A stretch of DNA of 23,203 nucleotides from CAYJPA01 sp964371945 (GTDB taxonomy: Bacteria; Chloroflexota; Chloroflexia; Thermomicrobiales; UBA6265), in NCBI GenBank assembly GCA_964371945.1, contig CAYJPA010000090.1, positions 1-23,203 on the forward strand. Reading direction: 5' to 3'. Of the stretch, positions 15,572-23,125 are shown one piece after another. How positions within the stretch are numbered: position 1 is the first letter of the stretch; each line of letters begins with the position of its first letter. The notes beneath the pieces were generated by a model. The model searched no databases. It was not told the DNA's origin and saw only the letters and a program-made list of their open reading frames with translations. The position numbers were made by a program, and so were the translations under genes.

Positions 15572-16555
15572 CTACGCGCCACTCCTCCAATCCACAACTG
15601 CGCCGACAATCTCTTTGGGTGAATGAATCACGAGATCATAGGCCTTGTCAGCCTCAGCAATCGCGAAGCGATGCGTGATCAGCGGAGCGATCGAAAATCG
15701 CGGCAATGCGGCGGCGATGGTGCTCGGATCGTCATAGCCAGAGGGGAAAAACACCTGCATTCGCCGGACATGAGCATTGTAGGAATCAATTTGAAATACG
15801 CCGGGGTAGTAGCCCTGCAGGTTGATCCGGCCTTCGCGCCTCGCCATGCGCTGACAGGTCTCCCATATCTCAACGTTGGCGCCGGTGTCCGCAACAACGT
15901 CGACACCCAACGGGTGCGCGGCAAGCACATGATCCGCAAACTCCTCGGCAGTGCCCTGAAAGACCTCGTCCGCGCTGGTTCGGCCGAGCGTCACGCGCTG
16001 GGCGTCGCGATCCGATGCGATCACATGGGCGCCACGGAGGCGGGCGGCCTGAGCCGTCATTTGACCGATCATGCCGAGCCCAATCACGGCAACCAGCTCC
16101 CCGTTCTGGACGGCGGTCATCCGTGCGCCATGGAGCCCGACCCCAGCCATGACCCAGAGCGCGGCCGCCTCTGGATCGACACCAGCCGGCAGTTTGTACG
16201 CTTGCTTGGCGTCGAACACGCCGATGCCGATATGACCCGCTCCGCCCTTCAGGGAGGGATCGCTCAGACGTGAGCGACCCATGATCACCAGATCACCTTC
16301 ACTGAGTCCCTCGACCGCACCGCCGGCTCGCTCGATCACGGCGCAACGCTGATACCCCGTCGCGAAGGGATAATTCGCGCCGATGTCGCTTCCCATCCCA
16401 GCGTAGACACCCGTGATGTAATGGCGCTCCGTTCCGACGCTGATCCCCGACACCAGCGTCCGGGCGACGACTTCATGGGGCTCTGGTTCCGGCACCTCAA
16501 CCGTGCGGACCTCGACTTTGAATGGCTCGACGATTACGATCGCTTGCGTACGCAC
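15572..16555 (-). CDS. Zinc-less medium-chain dehydrogenase/reductase
   Basis: From a GTG at 16555 the protein is 327 residues. It has the medium-chain reductase layout: a GroES-like N-terminal half with VSGISVGTERHYITG, then VIGLGMIGQMTAQAARLRG with the NAD(P) loop GLGMIG at 159-164. Where zinc enzymes have a catalytic Cys and GHE, this one has SGISVGTE and no HE pair. The structural cysteine lobe is also absent, so it should work without zinc, like BchC-type and related reductases. An upstream in-frame extension reaching 16729 lies inside the aminotransferase gene and was rejected. The GTG has GGAGAGG (16564-16570) eight bases upstream and follows the aminotransferase stop by 22 bases. The substrate is unknown. 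Confidence 0.85.
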   Translation of the reverse strand: MRTQAIVIVEPFKVEVRTVEVPEPEPHEVVARTLVSGISVGTERHYITGVYAGMGSDIGANYPFATGYQRCAVIERAGGAVEGLSEGDLVIMGRSRLSDPSLKGGAGHIGIGVFDAKQAYKLPAGVDPEAAALWVMAGVGLHGARMTAVQNGELVAVIGLGMIGQMTAQAARLRGAHVIASDRDAQRVTLGRTSADEVFQGTAEEFADHVLAAHPLGVDVVADTGANVEIWETCQRMARREGRINLQGYYPGVFQIDSYNAHVRRMQVFFPSGYDDPSTIAAALPRFSIAPLITHRFAIAEADKAYDLVIHSPKEIVGAVVDWRSGA

Positions 16556-16563
16556 CGTTTCGA

Positions 16564-16570
16564 CCTCTCC
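16564..16570 (-). promoter_or_regulatory. Ribosome binding site GGAGAGG that fixes the GTG start at 16555
   Basis: This Shine-Dalgarno match lies eight bases before GTG on the minus strand. No ATG of the frame is available between the preceding gene's stop and this point, so the site decides the start of the zinc-less dehydrogenase. Confidence 0.7.
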
Positions 16571-16577
16571 GCGGTAG

Positions 16578-17702
16578 TTAACCGATCTCGGTTCGCAAAA
16601 CGTCCAGGTATCGCTCGACATCGCTTGACGAATTGAACGCGTGAGTTGACGCTCGGACGCGGCCGTCTCCCGCCCAGACATGAACGGAGCGCGCTGCCAA
16701 CCGGCTGCCGAGCGCGGCCGCGTCGTCATGGAGGAAGGTGACGCTCGCCCCTCGCCGGATCCGGTTACCGGGTGTCGTGACCGCGAGACCGAGTTCTCGC
16801 AACCCTGCGATCAGCTGGTCACCCAACGCATGTGCGTTGGCTTGAATGCGTTTGATGCCGATCTCGAGGAGATACCTCACGGACGCATCAAGCGCATAAA
16901 TTGCCGGGAAGTTCAGATAGCCGGTTTCGAATCGCCCGGCGTCGTCGCGCAACTGATACCGCTCGTAGCGATCGCCGGTAAACGCCGTCCCGACCGAATA
17001 CCAGCCGATCGAAACCGGCTGGCGCGATTCGCCGCGGGAGGGATTCACATAGAAGACACCCAATCCGTGTGTTCCAAGCAGCCACTTGTAGGTGCTGCTG
17101 ACCACGAAATCGGCGAGGGGCGCTTGCACGGGTAGCACGCCGAGCGATTGGGTGGCGTCGAGCAGAAGCCGTGTGGGCGTTCCCCGCAATGCCGCCGATA
17201 TCGCCTCGATATCGTGTCGCCAACCGTTGACGTAGCTGACGTGGCTCAACGCGACCACGCGGGTTCGGTTATCGACGGCCGAGAGCAGCGCGTCCGTTGA
17301 GATCTCCCAGTTCCGGTGCTGGACCAGGCGCACTTCTATCCCGCGCTCGCGCATGCGCAGCCACGGCAGCACGACCGACGGGAACTCAAGATCGTTGATG
17401 ACCACGTTGTCGCCACGTTGCAAATCGAGGATGCCGGCGACGGCGTTGATCGCGTCCGATGCAGAGCCAAGGAGCGCTATCTCATTGACTGAGACACCGA
17501 GCAGCTGAGCCAGTCCGCGCTTACATGACGCGGTAATCTCGTTATGGTGCGCACGACCGGCTTCGGCGCGTGACTTCCATCGCGTGTAGTCCACCACCGC
17601 CTCCGCCGCACGCGTGAGCATCGGGCACTCGGCCGCGCTGTACAGATGAGTCACGCCATCCAACCCAAAGAAGTCCGACGTTGACATCAGCGCTGCGGTC
17701 AT
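16578..17702 (-). CDS. Class V aminotransferase (second PLP enzyme of the operon)
   Basis: The 374-residue protein is a second class V PLP enzyme, only distantly like the one at the operon end. HLYSAAECPML is the N-terminal substrate region, GSASDAINAVAG (79-90) the phosphate-binding loop, ATQSLGVLP with Asp182 the pyridine-ring contact, and SSTYKWLLGTHGLGVFY contains the Schiff-base Lys206. GRFETGYLNFPAIYALD fits the C-terminal family block. Members include cysteine desulfurases, epimerases and kynureninase-like lyases; an operon context of transport and sugar dehydrogenases suggests removal of nitrogen or sulfur from the imported compound. The start at 17702 (or 17687) lies 19 bases after the preceding dehydrogenase. 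Confidence 0.87.
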   Translation of the reverse strand: MTAALMSTSDFFGLDGVTHLYSAAECPMLTRAAEAVVDYTRWKSRAEAGRAHHNEITASCKRGLAQLLGVSVNEIALLGSASDAINAVAGILDLQRGDNVVINDLEFPSVVLPWLRMRERGIEVRLVQHRNWEISTDALLSAVDNRTRVVALSHVSYVNGWRHDIEAISAALRGTPTRLLLDATQSLGVLPVQAPLADFVVSSTYKWLLGTHGLGVFYVNPSRGESRQPVSIGWYSVGTAFTGDRYERYQLRDDAGRFETGYLNFPAIYALDASVRYLLEIGIKRIQANAHALGDQLIAGLRELGLAVTTPGNRIRRGASVTFLHDDAAALGSRLAARSVHVWAGDGRVRASTHAFNSSSDVERYLDVLRTEIG

Positions 17703-17721
17703 GGTCGTTCGCTCCGTCCTG

Positions 17722-18747
17722 TCAAAGGGCTGCCGAAATTGATGGCCGGGTGACGGCGAGCTCGCGATCTTGCGAAGCCGAATCGATCATCGAGAGGGCC
17801 ACCGAGAGCGCATCGAATCCCGCTTCGGGCGCTACATCGGGCGGCGTGCCGTTCAGCACACAACTGGCAAAATGAGAGAGCTCCTCTTTCAGGGCTCCCG
17901 CGGTGAAGCCGTTGATTCTGGGTTCGAAGCTGACATCAGGCGCACGAAGTCCAGCAGCGGTCGTGACCCACATCGCCGGCACATCGAAGTGGACCCGGGC
18001 CATGCCCTTCCTGCCAACAACGCTGAAGGCGTCATCCGAGGCGGGTTCAACCCCATCCGGTGTCATCCACGCGCTTTCGATTGTGACGATCACGCCGTTT
18101 TCGAGACGCATGAGTGCCCAGATACCGTGATGATCGCCTGGCCGCTCGCCAAGGCGATGATGGGCTCGTACGGTGGCAACCCGGCTTCCAGTAAGCCACA
18201 ACATGATGTCAATATCGTGGATCGCTGTCGCAAGCGCCGGACTAACTCGGCCATGCGAGGCGAGAAGACCGCGCGGACGGTTACGCCGCGCCGAAATCGC
18301 GGTGATCTCGCCCAGTTCCCCACTCGCAACCGCGGTTTTGAGCGCGGCATATTTGGGCTCGAAGCGAAGAAGGTGTCCTGGCATCAACATGGCCCGCGAC
18401 TGGCGCGCCGAATCGACCATGGCTTGAGCGTCTTCGATTGTCGAGGCCATTGGTTTTTCGACGAGAACCGATTTGCCTGCCGCAAGGGCTGCCAGGACAG
18501 GATCGCGATGGTCCGTCTCGGCGGTCGTAACACTGATCGCCTCAACCGCGGGATCGGCTATCAGCGCATGGTAATCATCGTAGAAGCGAGGCACGTCGAA
18601 TCGGACGGCGATCTCCTTCGCGCGCTCCAACGAACGGGAGGCGACCGCGACGACCTCGGTGTGGTGGATCGCCCGGAAGGCGTTGAGATGGCTTTCGCCG
18701 AACAGACCCAAGCCAATAACTCCAATTTTCAGCTTGCCGTTTGTCAT
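17722..18747 (-). CDS. Gfo/Idh/MocA family oxidoreductase (enzyme F)
   Basis: The 341-residue protein is a clear Gfo/Idh/MocA dehydrogenase. KIGVIGLGLFGESHLNA holds GLGLFG at 12-17, LVEKPMAST has the catalytic Lys98, and ALATAIHDIDIMLWLTG (171-187) forms the His177/Asp180 substrate motif, like inositol 2-dehydrogenase-type enzymes. It is the first enzyme gene after the transporter, so it may act on the imported compound itself. The ATG at 18747 gives the usual N-terminus; an ATG at 18777 would add ten residues and has an equally poor Shine-Dalgarno, so the start is uncertain. The very long frame above it is the antisense shadow of the permease gene. Confidence 0.9.
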   Translation of the reverse strand: MTNGKLKIGVIGLGLFGESHLNAFRAIHHTEVVAVASRSLERAKEIAVRFDVPRFYDDYHALIADPAVEAISVTTAETDHRDPVLAALAAGKSVLVEKPMASTIEDAQAMVDSARQSRAMLMPGHLLRFEPKYAALKTAVASGELGEITAISARRNRPRGLLASHGRVSPALATAIHDIDIMLWLTGSRVATVRAHHRLGERPGDHHGIWALMRLENGVIVTIESAWMTPDGVEPASDDAFSVVGRKGMARVHFDVPAMWVTTAAGLRAPDVSFEPRINGFTAGALKEELSHFASCVLNGTPPDVAPEAGFDALSVALSMIDSASQDRELAVTRPSISAAL

Positions 18748-18803
18748 TCGTGCGTCCCGTTGCCCGTAACCGTCCATGAGGAGCTCTTCATGGGTTTGAG
18801 CAC

Positions 18804-19700
18804 TTATCCTTTGAATCCGGACATCGTGATGCCTTGGACGAAATAGCGCTGGAACGCAAGGAAAGTGCAGAGTGCAGGGATGAAGGCGAAGGTGGCCCCT
18901 GCCATCATCAAGCCATAGCTTGAGCTGTATTGCTGCTTGAGGAGCGCGATCGCGACGGGCAAGGTTTGCATGTCTTTTGAACTCGCCGCGATGAGCGGCC
19001 ACAGGAACGCACCCCAGGCACTGAGGAACATGATGGTGGCGAGCGCGGCGGTTGCAGGTTTGCACAAGGGCAAGACGATCTTGAGGAAGATTCCGAATTC
19101 CGAGGCGCCATCGACCCGGGCCGCATCGATCAAATCCGTGGGAATGGAGCGCAGGAACTGGCGCATAATGAAGATACCGAGCGGCGTTGCGCACATCGGC
19201 AGGACGACACCTTGGTACGTGTTCACCCAACCGATTTCCACGATGATGATGAAGAGCGGAATGATCGTGATCTCCCAGGGAATCATGAGCCCGCTCAACA
19301 GCATGCCGAACACGACGCCGCGTCCGCGGAAGGGGATTTTTGCGAGAGCGTATCCCGCCATCGTACTCGTTGCCACGACGATGACCGTCATCGAGAGCGA
19401 AACAATCAATGAATTCGAAATGAAGCGCCACGCTCCGCGATTGAAGAAGTCGGTGAAGTTGCCGAACGTCGGATCATCCGGCAGCAACCGAGGCGGATAG
19501 GTGTAGAACGCATCAGTCCGTTTGAGCGCGGTCGACAGCATCCAAAGCATGGGCAGGATTGATCCCGTCCCCAGTACGGCCAGCACCAGGTAGACGGTGA
19601 TGTTGACCAGCACCCCTTGGTGATTCGGGCGCGCTCTCAATCGAGTGCCCTCGTTCTGGCTCTCCGAGGGTTCGATGACCGCTTTCGCTTGTACGTTCAT
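18804..19700 (-). CDS. ABC transporter permease, MalG/UgpE-like
   Basis: The 298-residue membrane protein belongs to the binding-protein-dependent permeases for carbohydrates (the inner-component MalG/AraQ type). About six hydrophobic segments are visible, beginning with ITVYLVLAVLGTGSILPMLW (34-53). The cytoplasmic EAA loop is IDAARVDGASEFGIFLKIVLP (191-211), which docks with the ATPase. The C-terminus ends QRYFVQGITMSGFKG, the standard finish of MalG-type permeases. The ATG at 19700 has AGGAG nine bases upstream and follows the other permease by 22 bases. No ATPase gene is nearby, so the transporter probably borrows a shared MsmX/UgpC-type ATPase from elsewhere in the genome. Confidence 0.93.
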   Translation of the reverse strand: MNVQAKAVIEPSESQNEGTRLRARPNHQGVLVNITVYLVLAVLGTGSILPMLWMLSTALKRTDAFYTYPPRLLPDDPTFGNFTDFFNRGAWRFISNSLIVSLSMTVIVVATSTMAGYALAKIPFRGRGVVFGMLLSGLMIPWEITIIPLFIIIVEIGWVNTYQGVVLPMCATPLGIFIMRQFLRSIPTDLIDAARVDGASEFGIFLKIVLPLCKPATAALATIMFLSAWGAFLWPLIAASSKDMQTLPVAIALLKQQYSSSYGLMMAGATFAFIPALCTFLAFQRYFVQGITMSGFKG

Positions 19701-19722
19701 TCGTGAAAGCTCCTGGCAGGGA

Positions 19723-20631
19723 TCAGGACTCGGCAGCCGGACGGAAGAGCCGCATTTGGACCAGTGTGAGCACAAGCAAGATGACGAAGAGCACGTAGCT
19801 CATCGAAGCCGCGTAGCCCATGTCGAACGATCGAAACGCCTTCTGGTAAATGTAGAAACTGAGCGTCTGCGTGGCGTAAGCCGGCCCGCCTTGGGTCATG
19901 ATGAAAATCAGATCGAAGATCTGAAAAGCACTGATTGCGCCGAGCACCGTCACGAGCACGATTGTTGGCCGGAGCAGCGGCAGTGTGATGTCGAAAAACG
20001 ACTGACGCGCTGACGCCCCATCGACCACCGCGGCTTCTTTGATTTCGGTGGGAATGTCTTGGAGTCCGGCGAGGAAGAGGATCATGAACCAACCAAATCG
20101 CTGCCATGTCGTGACCAGCACGAGAGCAGGTAAGGCGACTTGACCACTGCCAAGCCAAAGACTCGTTGGGAGATGCATCGTTCGAAGGAGCTCATTGACG
20201 AGTCCGAGCTCAGGGTTGAATGCATACGTCCACACAACACCGACGATGGCGGATGGTGTGATGACGGGAATGAAAATCAACGCCTTAAAGAGACCTTTGG
20301 CACGAATGGCCTGGTTGAGCAGAACCGCGGATCCAAGCGACGTAATCGTGATCAGCGGAACGAAGAGCCCGGTAAAGAGAGCGGTGTTCTTGAGCGAGCG
20401 CCAGAAGATTTCGTCGTCCAAGAGCCGCCGGTAGTTTTCGAGCCCTAACCAGACAGGATCTCGCATCAGCGACCATTTGTGAAAGGAGATGTAAAACGAA
20501 TAGAAGAGCGGACCGGCGAGAAAAGCCACGAACAGTGCGACACTTGGGAGGACGAAAATCCCCCCGGCAAGGGCCAGACGGCGCCGTTGGTTGAAAAATG
20601 GCCGCCGAATGTCGAGTAGAGCTTGGGACAT
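19723..20631 (-). CDS. ABC transporter permease, MalF/UgpA-like
   Basis: The 302-residue protein is the partner permease. A basic N-terminus (RRPFFNQRRR) is followed by the first membrane segment around 21-45, then several more. EIKEAAVVDGASARQSFFDI (197-216) is the EAA loop with the usual EAA and Gly205. WLGLENYRRLL after the first segment and MTQGGPAYATQT near the end are typical for MalF/UgpA-type sugar permeases. The ATG at 20631 was chosen over a much longer upstream frame because GGGAGG lies six bases before it and it begins right before the natural cytoplasmic leader. It pairs with the MalG-like permease to form the channel. Confidence 0.93.
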   Translation of the reverse strand: MSQALLDIRRPFFNQRRRLALAGGIFVLPSVALFVAFLAGPLFYSFYISFHKWSLMRDPVWLGLENYRRLLDDEIFWRSLKNTALFTGLFVPLITITSLGSAVLLNQAIRAKGLFKALIFIPVITPSAIVGVVWTYAFNPELGLVNELLRTMHLPTSLWLGSGQVALPALVLVTTWQRFGWFMILFLAGLQDIPTEIKEAAVVDGASARQSFFDITLPLLRPTIVLVTVLGAISAFQIFDLIFIMTQGGPAYATQTLSFYIYQKAFRSFDMGYAASMSYVLFVILLVLTLVQMRLFRPAAES

Positions 20632-20732
20632 GAATGCCCTCCCCACGCCTGTCTCGATGCGAAGCGCGGATCTTGGGAACGCCGTCGAGGGGAGGTATGG
20701 CGCGAAGATACCCGCGCCATACCATTCACCGG

Positions 20733-22070
20733 CTAGCTTGAGAGCACGTCCTTGTTGATGAGCTCGGCTGCTTTCTTCATGGCCTCCTCTGGCGTCTTCG
20801 AGCCAGCGAATGCCGCGGATAGCTCTGGGCTGATGATGTTCCACATGTCCCAGAGTCGCGGATGTTTGTCGACGCCCGCGTACTGCTGCTCTTCGAGCGC
20901 CCGTTTGTACATCGGATCGACGCCCAGCGCGTACACGTCGCGCACGGATGTGCGTGGTGGGATGTACCCGAAGCCATTGTTGTAGTCGAGGTTCCCCTCA
21001 TTCGTGAGGTAATTGATCCAGGCCCAGGTTGCGTCGCGGTCTTCGCTCGCAATCCACATCCCGAAGTTCCCCACGCCGCCGTGCGTCCACTGCTTAACGT
21101 TGCCTGGAGTGTTGGCGATCCCGTATTTAAGATCGGGATAGTCAGTGCTCATCAACTTCATCAGGCCGAGCTCTTCATTGTTGACATAGGTGAACCGGCC
21201 CTGTCCGAATCGATCGCGATAATCCTCTCCGGTCGAGGCACGATCCGCCTCACTGCAATAGGTTTGGAAGAGGTGCGTGGCGAAGACGGCCGCTTCGATA
21301 CCGGCCGGGGAGTCATAGCCAGAGGTGTTCTCGGCCGTCACCAGTTCGCCGCCGGCCTGATAAAACCAGGGATTGAAATTGCGCAGGACTGGGGTCGCTC
21401 CCGTGCCGCTACCTTCCATAGAGGTCGGCCAGGCATCATGCGTGCCGGCGTCCTTCGCCGCTTTGATCGCCGCAAGCGACGTTTCGACTTCTTCCCACGT
21501 CTTCGGAGTCTGCGCCGGATCAAGTCCCGACTTCTCCCAAACATCGGTGTTGTAGTAGGAGAGCCGGAATGCGTGAAGGACGGGAATCTCGTAGACATGG
21601 TCGTTCCAGGTCATCGCATCGCGAGGTCCGGGAAGAAAGTCGGCGATGCTCTCCTCGGTGAGGTATCCCTCGAGCTCGACGAGCGCGCCTTCTTCGACGT
21701 AGGTCGTGAATTCGTCGACATTGAGGTAGGACGTGTCCGGCGAGGTACCAGCCGCGGCGGCGGACATCTTGAGTTCGATGCGGTCCTGCCAGGGAATGAG
21801 CTCGACCTTGACATCGACGTTGTTGCCAGCTTCCTGGAATTTCTGAATCAGTGGGTTGAAGACGGTGGTGTCGTCATCGGTCAACGGGTGGGACCAGTGC
21901 AGGATTTCGACACGGTCTTGGAATTTCGAAGATGCGCGGAGCGCCGACGTATGGGCTGGCCCAGCTGACGCATTCTGCACGCCGAGCGCTGCCACGGCAG
22001 TCGCTCCGACCGCTGATTGCTTGAGGAGCTGGCGTCGAGAAAGACGACGTGAGGTATCGGAGTGTTCCAT
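20733..22070 (-). CDS. Extracellular solute-binding protein, family 1, with Tat signal
   Basis: The 445-residue protein captures the substrate outside the membrane and delivers it to the two permeases. The N-terminus has a twin-arginine signal, SRRQLLK (11-17), followed by a hydrophobic stretch and a likely cleavage after NASA (residue 36), so export of a folded protein is expected. The mature part has family 1 hallmarks: VEILHWSHP near the start, SPDTSYLNVDEFTTYVEEGAL, the block TWNDHVYEIPVL, TWEEVETSLAAIK, and a late GYIPPRTSV segment. Such proteins bind oligosaccharides, sugar alcohols or glycerol-phosphates; the ligand is not evident. The ATG at 22070 has AGGGG nine bases upstream. There is a 101-base gap to the first permease and 119 bases to the regulator gene. 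Confidence 0.92.
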   Translation of the reverse strand: MEHSDTSRRLSRRQLLKQSAVGATAVAALGVQNASAGPAHTSALRASSKFQDRVEILHWSHPLTDDDTTVFNPLIQKFQEAGNNVDVKVELIPWQDRIELKMSAAAAGTSPDTSYLNVDEFTTYVEEGALVELEGYLTEESIADFLPGPRDAMTWNDHVYEIPVLHAFRLSYYNTDVWEKSGLDPAQTPKTWEEVETSLAAIKAAKDAGTHDAWPTSMEGSGTGATPVLRNFNPWFYQAGGELVTAENTSGYDSPAGIEAAVFATHLFQTYCSEADRASTGEDYRDRFGQGRFTYVNNEELGLMKLMSTDYPDLKYGIANTPGNVKQWTHGGVGNFGMWIASEDRDATWAWINYLTNEGNLDYNNGFGYIPPRTSVRDVYALGVDPMYKRALEEQQYAGVDKHPRLWDMWNIISPELSAAFAGSKTPEEAMKKAAELINKDVLSS

Positions 22071-22189
22071 AACTGTGATCCCCTTCATGACGACGCATGG
22101 ATACCAATGGTCAAGAGACGCACGGGTTACACATCGCGGATGGACCAATGCTTTCGTTCCAGGCACTCCCTCCTTCCCGCCCGATTCGG

Positions 22190-22912
22190 CTAGAAATTGC
22201 GCCGCAAGGGCACGACCCACTGCCGCAGTAACCGGAGATTGTCTTCACATGCCCGGCAGAAGAGTCCGCGGGCTAGCTCCTCAGCAAGGCTCTGGTTGCC
22301 GGCGAAGATCGCTTCGATTAATGCGCGGTGCTCCTCCATCGCAACACGAAGTCGATTCGGCTCAAACCCGTCGAGAAGGTACATATTGCGAACGCGTTCG
22401 ATGGTTGGATAGACGATGCGAACCACTTGATCGAGTTTGGCGTTCGAGGCACAGGCGCGAATCTCATCGTGCAACTCAGCATCGACTGCCGTCCATGCAG
22501 AAAGATTTTCTGCTTCAGCAGCTTCTTCTAGTCGCTGGAGACATGAGCGAAGGCTAGCCGACCCATCCTCGGTCAGACGTTCGGCCGCGAGCCGACTCGC
22601 CATACCCTCAATTACCTGAATTACCTGGTAGGCGTTCTCGACGTCCTTGATCGATACCTCCGCGACGACCGCGCCGCGTGATGACATCCCCTCGATCAGG
22701 CCCTCTCCTTGAAGTCGCTTGAGTGCTTCTCGAACAGGCGTTCGACTCGTTCCTAGCCACTGTGCTAGGAAGAGTTCCTGGACCTGTTGCCCTGGCTGAA
22801 ACGAGAGTTCGATGATGGCTTGTCGAATCTCACGATAAGCGCGGGCTGCGAGATCCTCGTTTTCCAGGCGCACTGGCACCCGACGGCCGATTTCGGTGGT
22901 GGTCGGTATCAT
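22190..22912 (-). CDS. GntR-family transcriptional regulator, FadR/FCD subfamily
   Basis: The 240-residue regulator has a winged helix (about 22-86) with the GntR signature TSRTPVREALKRLQGEGLIE, and an all-helical FCD ligand domain (about 90-225). Asp144 and His148 (DAELH) and His195 (EEHRALIEAIF) match three of the metal-binding positions of FCD proteins; where a further His is usual near the last helix, the sequence reads GLFCRACEDN, so Cys219 or another residue may replace it. A metabolite of the pathway probably releases it from DNA. The ATG at 22912 has GAGG five bases upstream; a TTG start at 22933 is the alternative. It heads the operon and a palindrome lies about 180 bases upstream. 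Confidence 0.9.
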   Translation of the reverse strand: MIPTTTEIGRRVPVRLENEDLAARAYREIRQAIIELSFQPGQQVQELFLAQWLGTSRTPVREALKRLQGEGLIEGMSSRGAVVAEVSIKDVENAYQVIQVIEGMASRLAAERLTEDGSASLRSCLQRLEEAAEAENLSAWTAVDAELHDEIRACASNAKLDQVVRIVYPTIERVRNMYLLDGFEPNRLRVAMEEHRALIEAIFAGNQSLAEELARGLFCRACEDNLRLLRQWVVPLRRNF

Positions 22913-23087
22913 GACGTCCTCGCTAACCGCCAAACTGCCGTCCCGAAACGTCGTGACATCAGGGGAGTGCGGTGACGCTCGACAGCGAAGTTCACGGTTA
23001 CGTGGAGTGCGGCACGTTCGTCACGCCTTGGGGGTTCGCTTCCGGCGAACTCAAGACTTTTGAACAGATGTGTGCACCGTCGACAAG

Positions 23088-23125
23088 ATTGTATGCAAGC
23101 TAGCATACATGTAAGAGTGTGTCAA
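23088..23125 (-). promoter_or_regulatory. Probable promoter of the GntR-led operon
   Basis: On the minus strand a perfect -35 hexamer TTGACA (23120-23125) is followed after 17 bases by TAGCTT (23097-23102). A better -10-like TACAAT (23088-23093) lies slightly further on, with a poorer -35 partner. Either arrangement puts the palindromic operator inside the promoter. No other good paired hexamers are seen upstream of the regulator gene. Confidence 0.5.
23090..23109. promoter_or_regulatory. Probable GntR operator palindrome
   Basis: The sequence TGTATGCAAGCTAGCATACA is a 20-base inverted repeat matching at nine of ten half-site positions. FadR-type GntR proteins bind dimeric sites rich in GTAT/ATAC words, so this fits. 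It overlaps the promoter hexamers, which implies repression of the regulator and the whole operon by steric block. I saw no second full copy elsewhere in the window, although a systematic search was not possible. Confidence 0.6.

Noticed and set aside
16556..16729. Upstream ATG starts for the zinc-less dehydrogenase
   Set aside because: They lie inside the aminotransferase coding sequence and add residues foreign to the family; the GTG at 16555 has a good ribosome binding site.
18748..19431. Long N-terminal extension of enzyme F towards 19431
   Set aside because: This part reads through the permease gene in another frame and gives low-complexity His/Arg-rich sequence; the Rossmann start at 18747 is the natural one.
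22909..23106. A 65-residue minus-strand frame between the promoter and the regulator
   Set aside because: It has no Shine-Dalgarno site and no family features, and its proposed start lies in the operator region.
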